DNA of 10,783 nt from Planctomycetota bacterium. Its GTDB lineage: Bacteria > Planctomycetota > SZUA-567 > H5-PLA8 > CALKMO01. Positions 6,105-10,783 of this stretch are shown here, piece after piece. The notes beneath the pieces were generated by a model. That model made no database searches. It saw only the letters and a list, made by a program, of their open reading frames with translations, and was not told the DNA's origin. Each line of letters starts with the position of its first letter. The stretch's first letter is position 1. The position numbers and the translations under genes were made by a program. Location: positions 1 to 10,783 of the forward strand of contig JAOACM010000102.1 of the NCBI GenBank assembly GCA_026417845.1, written 5' to 3'.

Positions 6105-6456
6105 TTTCCCCGTCGCGCCCCCGCTGATATCCGCCGCAATCCCTCAATGGACAGGGAGATCTGTCGGCAGCCCTGATGTGCGCTTCTCCAGCCTGGTGCC
6201 GGCCGTCGCGTGGGGATCCTTTATACGCAGTCCCGCGCGGCCGCGCTACTCTACCCTCGCCGGCGGAACGGCGCTGCCGGCACGAAACCCGGGATGTCAA
6301 TCTACCACACGGCGGAACTTTGCGCTTGTCCGGCGCCCGTCCACGTGGTAGCTGAAAACTCCCCCGTCGACCAGCGGCCCGCCGTGCCGCGCCGGGGGCG
6401 CGGCGACCGGCGCGCTGGCGCCGGACGCGACGGTGGGAAGGACAGGGAAGATCGCA
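6105..6456. other. Divergent spacer between the ligase-glycosyltransferase pair and the SDR gene
   Basis: These 352 bases separate two divergent genes and should contain promoters for both. No gene is convincing: the frames crossing here are Arg/Pro/Ala-rich or are antisense extensions of the SDR gene. Features seen are a GC palindrome GCGCGGCCGCGC (6235-6246), a CTACCAC/GTGGTAG inverted repeat (6302-6351), and the palindrome CCACGTGG (6341-6348). No clear -35/-10 pair is recognisable on either strand. Confidence 0.5.
6302..6351. promoter_or_regulatory. Inverted repeat CTACCAC / GTGGTAG in the divergent spacer
   Basis: CTACCAC (6302-6308) and GTGGTAG (6345-6351) are perfect 7-bp inverted repeats 36 bases apart. 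Inside them, ACGGCG (6309-6314) can pair with CGCCCGT (6334-6340) with a bulge, and the palindrome CCACGTGG overlaps the right arm. This could be a hairpin in the leader of the SDR gene or an operator controlling either divergent unit. Only the repeats are seen; the role is inference. Confidence 0.3.
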
Positions 6457-7488
6457 ATGAACGGTACCACAGGAGACGCTCCGACCCATCCCGATGCCGG
6501 AGGGACCCCTCCAGCCGGCGAAGTACCTCCAGCCGAAACCTCATTGCCCGCGGCGTCCATGCGCGCGGAGACCGTGCTGGTGACCGGCGCCTGTGGCTTC
6601 ATAGGTCGGCATCTTGTCCCGATGCTGGTGAAGCGTGGATTTCCGGTGCGGTGTCTGGTCCGTTCTGCCGGCGCGGGGCCGGTCTTGCCGTCGGAGCGCG
6701 TCCGGGTCGTCGCTGGCGACATAACCGCCAGATCGTCGCTGCGCGGGGTAGCGGAGGGCTGCTCGCACGTCATCCACCTGGCCGGACCGTCTCCGGAAAA
6801 ACCATGGGATCCAGCAAGGACTGGCGTGCTGGTCGAGGATGGCACGAGGAACATCCTGCTGGAGGCCGAATCGACGGGAGTCAGGCGGTTCGTCTATCTG
6901 ACGTGCATCGGGGCTGAGGAGAGATCAAAAGTCGCGCTATACAGGTCCCAGGCTGTGGCCGAATCTCTTGTGCGGGGGTCGAGGTGTGAGCATTTTCTGT
7001 TCAGGTCGAGCGCCGTTTTCGGTCAGGGGGATTCCTTCGCATCTCCCATCGTTAGCGCCGCTCTTTCCGCCTCGCCCTTTACGATCGTCGAGGGCTACGG
7101 CGATACGTCCTGCCAGCCCATCCACGTGCGCGATCTGTGCGAATGTCTGATCGCGCCTCTATGCGATCCCGGCATGAGACCGACCGAACGTCCGCTTGAG
7201 CTTGGGGGTGGGGAAGTCGTCACCGTACTCGGCGCGCTGGACGAATGCATCAGGGCCGCCGGGCGATGGAAGATCAAGTTGCACATCCCTCTTTTCGCGA
7301 TGCGCATATTCTCTCTTCTGATGCGGAACGGGACCGTTCCGCGGTGGCGGAGAAGCCGCGCGGCCGAGCTGCTGACGAATCATTGCTGTCAGGGAACGAA
7401 CGCCGCGGAGAAGATACTGGGCAGGCGCCCGGCCGGATTCGTGGAATACCTGCGCGTCGCGGTTTCCTCCGCCCGGCCAGGGGCATAA
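6457..7488 (+). CDS. Atypical extended short-chain dehydrogenase (NAD-dependent epimerase/NDUFA9-like)
   Basis: The 343-residue product has the Rossmann motif Thr-Gly-Ala-Cys-Gly-Phe-Ile-Gly (43-50) after a strand Val-Leu-Val, then Val-Ile-His-Leu-Ala-Gly (105-110) and Arg-Phe-Val-Tyr-Leu (144-148), which place it among extended SDRs, probably the atypical group related to complex I subunit NDUFA9. The usual Tyr-x-x-x-Lys catalytic pair is not kept: aligned on the downstream Ala-Glu, the Lys position is Gln165 and the Tyr position is Leu161, with a Tyr shifted by one at 162. The downstream Val-Phe-Gly-Gln-Gly-Asp (187-192) is normal. It may therefore bind NAD(P) without normal redox chemistry. 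ATG 6457 is chosen because AGGGAAG lies about seven bases before it; a GTG at 6433 is the alternative. The first 34 residues are a Pro/Ala/Gly-rich extension before the fold. It is divergent from the ligase gene and may or may not be functionally linked. Confidence 0.78.
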   Translation: MNGTTGDAPTHPDAGGTPPAGEVPPAETSLPAASMRAETVLVTGACGFIGRHLVPMLVKRGFPVRCLVRSAGAGPVLPSERVRVVAGDITARSSLRGVAEGCSHVIHLAGPSPEKPWDPARTGVLVEDGTRNILLEAESTGVRRFVYLTCIGAEERSKVALYRSQAVAESLVRGSRCEHFLFRSSAVFGQGDSFASPIVSAALSASPFTIVEGYGDTSCQPIHVRDLCECLIAPLCDPGMRPTERPLELGGGEVVTVLGALDECIRAAGRWKIKLHIPLFAMRIFSLLMRNGTVPRWRRSRAAELLTNHCCQGTNAAEKILGRRPAGFVEYLRVAVSSARPGA

Positions 7489-7747
7489 ATGCGCTCACAC
7501 AACGATTCCCCCCTCAGAATACGCCCCGGCCCTGACGCGATGCCGCCATCCCTGGCTGGCCCGCCCGGTAATTGTTCGCCGCGTTCGGATTGAGGCTGCT
7601 ATTTGCAGGAATACGCGCAGGCTTGCCTCCGACTCTTCCTGAAAAACGCTCCGGCTGAAAATTGAGGAAGCGCCGGCTCGCGGCCGCTGGTTCTCTCTGA
7701 AGAGCTGAAGCAAGGCCCCCCGCTGCCCGCACCGATCTTCTTCTATA

Positions 7748-7757
7748 GTGACGTCAC
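7748..7757. promoter_or_regulatory. Palindrome GTGACGTCAC, possible operator
   Basis: A perfect 10-bp palindrome lies about 140 bases before the outer-membrane protein gene, at the edge of the AT-rich island. Such palindromes are typical of dimeric transcription factor sites. Its regulator is unknown, and a chance occurrence cannot be excluded. Confidence 0.35.
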
Positions 7758-7817
7758 AACTAACTTAAAAAAATAATACGAGCAAAGGAGAATGTAGCCT
7801 CGATCAAGCGTTTTTCC

Positions 7818-7861
7818 TTGACTCCTGCTTCAGCGATGATAATACTATTATATAAATAATA
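7818..7861 (+). promoter_or_regulatory. AT-rich promoter with overlapping palindromes upstream of the metal uptake operon
   Basis: TTGACT (7818-7823) is a good -35 hexamer. A -10 could be TAATAC (7840-7845, 16-base spacer) or TACTAT (7843-7848, 19-base spacer). The -10 region lies inside two overlapping inverted repeats: ATAATA-C-TATTAT (7839-7851) and TATTAT-ATAA-ATAATA (7846-7861). An AT-rich palindrome over a -10 box is the kind of site used by Fur-family metal repressors, though no exact Fur, Zur or NikR consensus is matched. The gene starts 36 bases further on, with CGGAGG at 7884-7889. Confidence 0.5.
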
Positions 7862-7896
7862 ATACCAGAAAAGGGAGCGCATTCGGAGGCGATGCG

Positions 7897-8781
7897 ATGA
7901 AAAGGCGGCTGACCGGATTGTTTTTTGCGTGTGCGGCGTTGGCGTTCGAGTGGACGCCTTCGTTTGCCGGGGAGGGTAACGGAGGGGACGGGGACGGGGG
8001 CGGAGCGGAGGGAAATAGCAGACCGGCCCCGCAGAAACTTGCAACTGAGGATGCCGAATGCCTCGGTAAGGGGGGCTGGGAGATTGAGCTGGGATACGAG
8101 TTCGCGACTGCCAGGCGGGTCTTCGATGCGGACGGATCGGCAGAGCCTCGCCGCTCGATGAGGACGCATGACGCCTCTCTTTCAGTCAAGTATGGCGTCC
8201 TCGACAGGCTGGACTTGGGGCTTGTATTCGGCTATGGGGAGATAAGGGACAGGGAGGAAGAACCTTCGGCGGGACGTGGCCTGACCGATCCGGAGTTCAA
8301 CCTGAAAGTCAACATCCTGAAAGACGGGGAGCGCGATCTATTTGTGTCCTTTCTCTCGGCCGCGACTGTTCCTGCTGGCAGGTGGGCTGAAAGCGACAGC
8401 CTGGCCATAAGCAACGAGTTTGTGACGTGTGATAACAGGGTTGTGGTCACGAAGCACTTTGGAGAAAGGTGGACGGCGACGTTCGATGCCGGGTACACAC
8501 TGCCGATAGGGGGCAGGCGGAAGGAATATCGCGGTACGTTTTCGGCTAACGTGGCTGTCGGGTTTCAGGCGTGGGACATGGTGCAGCCCGAGATCGAGCT
8601 GAATTTTTCGTCCGATTTCTTCAGAGGCACGACCGACCAGGCGGCCCTGGCGGTAACGGCAGGTTTCATAGTTCCCTTAAGGGAGAACGTCGTGCTTAAG
8701 ATGGGCGCCCAACAGACCGTAGCGGGCTGGAAGAGTGATATGTCTACGGTCGGCATACTCGGGATAATTTTCGGTTTTTGA
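7897..8781 (+). CDS. Outer-membrane beta-barrel protein, putative channel of the metal uptake operon
   Basis: The 294-residue product begins with a signal peptide (Lys-Arg-Arg, hydrophobic core 5-17, likely cleavage after Ala24 in Ser-Phe-Ala). A Gly/Asp/Asn-rich stretch follows (25-40), then a region of alternating polar and hydrophobic strands with many Gly and aromatic residues, ending in Ile-Ile-Phe-Gly-Phe. A C-terminal Phe is the usual outer-membrane barrel insertion signal. The pattern recalls the MetA-pathway/'transporter' barrel family (Phenol_MetA_deg-like), but I see no decisive motif. ATG 7897 is chosen for CGGAGG seven bases upstream and the good signal peptide; another ATG at 7892 is out of frame. 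The metal permease gene starts 55 bases after its stop on the same strand, so it probably shares a transcript with it. Inferred role: outer-membrane passage of Ni2+ or Co2+, or of a chelate of these. A structural barrel without transport role is the alternative. Confidence 0.68.
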   Translation: MKRRLTGLFFACAALAFEWTPSFAGEGNGGDGDGGGAEGNSRPAPQKLATEDAECLGKGGWEIELGYEFATARRVFDADGSAEPRRSMRTHDASLSVKYGVLDRLDLGLVFGYGEIRDREEEPSAGRGLTDPEFNLKVNILKDGERDLFVSFLSAATVPAGRWAESDSLAISNEFVTCDNRVVVTKHFGERWTATFDAGYTLPIGGRRKEYRGTFSANVAVGFQAWDMVQPEIELNFSSDFFRGTTDQAALAVTAGFIVPLRENVVLKMGAQQTVAGWKSDMSTVGILGIIFGF

Positions 8782-8820
8782 CGGCCACACGCCCGTGCGG
8801 CAAAATCGCAGATTCGGCAG

Positions 8821-8826
8821 AGGAGG
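8821..8826 (+). promoter_or_regulatory. Ribosome binding site deciding the start of the CbiM/NikM gene
   Basis: AGGAGG lies ten bases before the ATG at 8837. It rules out an upstream GTG at 8795 in the same frame as the start. That is functionally important, because the mature N-terminal Met-His of CbiM/NikM binds the metal. Confidence 0.8.
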
Positions 8827-8836
8827 GCAGAGTGAC

Positions 8837-9973
8837 ATGCACATGGCTGACGCGCTGATATCGCCGGCGGTCGGCGGTACGATGTGGGCCGCCTCTTCGG
8901 GGCTGGCCATCTATTCTGCCACGCGGCTCGCGAGGCAGGGGGGTGCCGATTACAAGGCTCCCATGATGGGGGTGTTGGGGGCTTTTGTATTTTCGGCCCA
9001 GATGATCAATTTTACAATCCCGATGACAGGTTCAAGCGGGCATCTTGGCGGGGGGCTTCTGCTTGCCATTCTGCTGGGGCCGCATGCGGCTTTCCTTACG
9101 ATGTTTTCGATCCTGCTCGTCCAGGCGCTGTTTTTTGCTGATGGGGGACTTCTGGCCCTTGGCTGCAATGTATTCAATCTTGGCTTCTTTCCCTGCTTCG
9201 TGGCATATCCGCTGATCTACAAACCTCTGGCCGGCGGTTGGAGCACACCGCGGAGGATAGCTCTTGGCTCGATACTGGCCGCGATAATCAGCCTTGCCAT
9301 GGGGGCAATGGGGGTGGTACTTGAAACGAAGCTTTCCGGTATCTCCGATCTGCCGTTTGGGGCTTTTGCTGTCCTGATGCTCGCGATCCATCTTGCTATC
9401 GGGCTGGTCGAGGGACTGATAACGGCGGGCCTGATATCCTTCGTTTTGAAAGTCCGCCCCGAAGTTCTGGATGCTGCCGGAGGCGCGGAGATCTCCGGCG
9501 GGGAGAAGCTCAAGGGCGTCGCCCTTGCGTTTCTGGCGGCAGCGGCGGTAACGGGTGGTGTCCTTTCATGGTTCGCTTCTACATGTCCGGACGGACTGGA
9601 ATGGTCTATGCTCCGGGTAGCCGGAAAGGAGGAACTGGAGCCTCCGGAGGGCAGTGCGATCCATGCCGCGGCGGCCGCAATCCAGGAGAAGACGGCTTTC
9701 ATGCCGGACTATGACTTCAGTGAGGCCGCAGAACGTAGTAATAAGGAACCGCCGCCGGGAAAAGACAGCGGAGGGACCGGCGTGGCCGGAAAGACTCCCG
9801 ATGCCCTGGGCGGAAGGCAGGATGCCACGCCCGTGGCAGAAGAGACAGAAAGGTGGCCCTCCGTCAGTGCCGGCGCCAGCCTCGCCGGACTGGTTGGCGG
9901 CGCGATAACCCTGCTGGTGGCAGGACTGATCGGATTCCTCCTGCGCCTGACCGGGCGGCCCTCGACGGGATAG
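8837..9973 (+). CDS. ECF-type nickel/cobalt transporter S component CbiM/NikM fused to a PDGLE (CbiN-like) domain
   Basis: The 378-residue membrane protein is the substrate-specific component of an energy-coupling-factor importer for Ni2+ or Co2+. It starts Met-His-Met-Ala-Asp-Ala-Leu, the family hallmark in which the N-terminal amine and His2 ligate the metal; His69 in Ser-Gly-His-Leu-Gly-Gly (67-72) is the matching further ligand. Several membrane segments lie between 11 and 205. A second part (about 224-373) has a membrane helix, the Pro-Asp-Gly-Leu-Glu-Trp motif (251-256) of PDGLE domains, an extended Pro/Gly/Glu-rich loop (about 265-340) and a final helix (344-370). This arrangement stands in for separate CbiN or NikN. 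The ATG at 8837 is preferred over GTG 8795 because of the ligand role of the N-terminus and the ribosome binding site. It lies between the barrel gene and the CbiQ homologue, 15 bases before the latter. Ni2+ versus Co2+ cannot be settled from sequence; the Met-His-Met-x-Asp start resembles NikM. Confidence 0.9.
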   Translation: MHMADALISPAVGGTMWAASSGLAIYSATRLARQGGADYKAPMMGVLGAFVFSAQMINFTIPMTGSSGHLGGGLLLAILLGPHAAFLTMFSILLVQALFFADGGLLALGCNVFNLGFFPCFVAYPLIYKPLAGGWSTPRRIALGSILAAIISLAMGAMGVVLETKLSGISDLPFGAFAVLMLAIHLAIGLVEGLITAGLISFVLKVRPEVLDAAGGAEISGGEKLKGVALAFLAAAAVTGGVLSWFASTCPDGLEWSMLRVAGKEELEPPEGSAIHAAAAAIQEKTAFMPDYDFSEAAERSNKEPPPGKDSGGTGVAGKTPDALGGRQDATPVAEETERWPSVSAGASLAGLVGGAITLLVAGLIGFLLRLTGRPSTG

Positions 9974-9988
9974 ATCGGAGCTGGGCAC

Positions 9989-10764
9989 ATGAGGGGCATG
10001 GAGACGGCACTGGACGGCATAGGCGCCTTCGACCGTCTCGCCCTCCTCGATACTCCGATTCACCGCCTCGATCCGCGCGCCAAGCTGCTGACGGCCGCGG
10101 CATTCGTCGTCGCCGTCGCATCCTTCGACAAGTACGATGTGGCCGGCCTGACGCCGATGTTTCTCTACCCCGCGGTCATGATCTCCCTCGGGCGGTTGCC
10201 GATCCTGTTCCTGCTTCGATGGATCATCCTAGCATCGCCGTTTGCCGTGATGGTCGGCATCTGGAATCCGATATTGGACCGCGAGGCGGTCTGCTGCGCG
10301 GGAACGCTTACTGTTCCGCGCGGGATCCTTTCGTTCGCATCAATCATGTTGAAGTTTGTGCTGACGGCGTCGGTTGCCCTTATACTGCTGGGGACTAAAA
10401 GCTACGTTGCAAACTGTTCGGCGGCCGGGCGGCTGGGGATGCCGGGGATGCTCGTTGCCCAGTTTCTCTTTCTGCATCGCTATCTGTTTGTGTTGTCGCG
10501 CGAAGCGGTCCGGATGAAGCTGGCACATGCGTTGCGGTCCGGGGGAAGGCCGGTGACGTTGCGCGAATGGGTCTCTCTGGCCGGGTACCTGCTTCTGAGA
10601 TCGCTCGAGCGGGGCCGTCGCGTCCACATGGCAATGCTGTGCAGGGGATTTGATGGGGAAGTCAGGACAGCGCGTCCTCTCAGATTCTCTCAGGCTGATT
10701 TTCTCTTCGTCGGCGGGTGGTGGGCTTTCTTCCTCGCGGTCCGGATCTCCGACATCCCGGGGGC
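9989..10764 (+). CDS. ECF transporter T component CbiQ/NikQ, 3' end cut by contig end
   Basis: This frame is open from the ATG at 9989 to the contig end and gives 258 residues before adapter sequence begins. It is the transmembrane (T) component that couples the S component to the ATPases. Seen are the N-terminal Leu-Asp-Pro-Arg-Ala-Lys-Leu (27-33), several hydrophobic helices, and the diagnostic coupling-helix motif Glu-Arg-Gly-Arg-Arg with Ala-Met-Leu-Cys-Arg-Gly-Phe-Asp-Gly (207-223). CbiQ proteins usually have about 225-280 residues, so only a few C-terminal residues are probably missing. CGGAG lies eight bases upstream of the start; an in-frame ATG at 9998 is a minor alternative. The gene follows CbiM/NikM after 15 bases, the usual order in such operons, and the ATPase CbiO/NikO is expected next. 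Translation past 10764 gives adapter-derived residues and must not be included. Confidence 0.9.
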
Positions 10765-10783
10765 CTGTCTCTTATACACATCT
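10765..10783. other. Untrimmed Nextera/Tn5 mosaic-end sequencing adapter
   Basis: The last 19 bases, CTGTCTCTTATACACATCT, are identical to the transposase adapter sequence trimmed from Nextera libraries. They lie exactly at the contig end and interrupt the CbiQ/NikQ frame, so they are of technical origin and not part of the genome. Confidence 0.97.

Larger units (their letters stand above)
7489..7896. other. Spacer upstream of the metal uptake genes
   Basis: No gene is credible in these 408 bases. The first 250 are GC-rich and featureless apart from short repeats. From about 7740 the sequence turns sharply AT-rich, unlike the rest of the window, and holds a GTGACGTCAC palindrome and an AT-rich promoter region. 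I looked for a cobalamin riboswitch because CbiM genes often have one; the conserved B12-box core GCCACTG is absent, so no riboswitch is called. A ribosome binding-like AAAGGAG at 7785-7791 stands against an ATG followed directly by TAG (7792-7797), and has no gene behind it. Confidence 0.55.

Noticed and set aside
4638..6176. A 512-codon plus-strand frame opposite the adenylate-forming ligase
   Set aside because: It is longer than the real gene, but its translation has no family motifs, whereas the minus strand carries the ordered ligase motifs and a GTGA-coupled neighbour.
6297..6854. Minus-strand frame opposite the SDR start, ending in a protein-like stretch near 6297-6360
   Set aside because: Most of it is antisense to conserved SDR motifs and is low-complexity. 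The last 20 or so residues look reasonable, but they are too short and have no recognised family.
7785..7797. AAAGGAG next to ATG-TAG as a start-stop leader peptide
   Set aside because: The spacing between the ribosome binding site and ATG is zero to two bases, too short for normal initiation, and a one-codon frame by chance is likely.
7489..7896. Cobalamin riboswitch upstream of a CbiM-type operon
   Set aside because: The conserved B12-box core GCCACTG is absent and no matching junction architecture was seen. The leader is short and AT-rich near the gene.
8795..8836. Upstream GTG start for the CbiM/NikM homologue
   Set aside because: It would bury the Met-His metal-binding N-terminus inside the chain, and a proper AGGAGG stands before the ATG at 8837.
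9972..9980. AGATCGGAG resembling the TruSeq adapter start AGATCGGAAG
   Set aside because: It differs from the adapter within ten bases, and the genes on both sides continue in the normal operon order, so it is genomic coincidence.

Overview
This is a GC-rich bacterial contig, probably a metagenomic assembly fragment. Its main body looks like a Gram-negative chromosome: it has RecG, a membrane-anchored SppA-type peptidase, an outer-membrane beta-barrel protein and a nickel/cobalt ECF transporter. The phylum cannot be fixed from this sequence. Pro/Gly/Ala-rich tails are attached to several otherwise normal proteins (SppA N-terminus, glycosyltransferase C-terminus, SDR N-terminus, linker in the metal transporter).

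Both ends carry artefacts or probable artefacts. Bases 1 to about 123 encode about 40 residues of a CrtD/CrtI-type carotenoid desaturase on the plus strand. They abut, without any intergenic sequence, a recG gene on the minus strand that stops just before its Walker A motif. This is most simply a chimeric join. The last 19 bases (10765-10783) are exactly the Nextera/Tn5 mosaic-end adapter, so the biological sequence ends at 10764.

Layout: crtD fragment (1-123, +); recG N-terminal part (106-1107, -, GTG start); spacer with a 12-bp-stem hairpin; sppA (1596-2840, +); a gene-poor stretch (2841-3384) with several terminal-inverted-repeat-like motifs that look like remnants of small mobile elements; a minus-strand pair made of a PaaK/CapK-type adenylate-forming ligase (4815-6104) translationally coupled by a GTGA overlap to a GT2-DUF2062 glycosyltransferase (3385-4818); a divergent spacer; an atypical extended SDR (6457-7488, +); an AT-rich regulatory spacer; then an outer-membrane barrel protein (7897-8781), a CbiM/NikM substrate-binding component fused to a PDGLE domain (8837-9973) and a CbiQ/NikQ transmembrane component (9989-10764), all on the plus strand.

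The most coherent system is the last block. The spacing suggests one operon in which a dedicated outer-membrane channel would feed Ni2+ or Co2+ to an inner-membrane ECF importer. The ATPase (CbiO/NikO) is presumably just beyond the contig end. A compact AT-rich promoter with overlapping palindromes precedes it and could be the site of metal-responsive control. The ligase-glycosyltransferase pair is the second unit of interest; its product is unknown. Three genes here (recG, the CbiQ homologue and the crtD fragment) run across a junction or the contig end, which makes them easy to miss.
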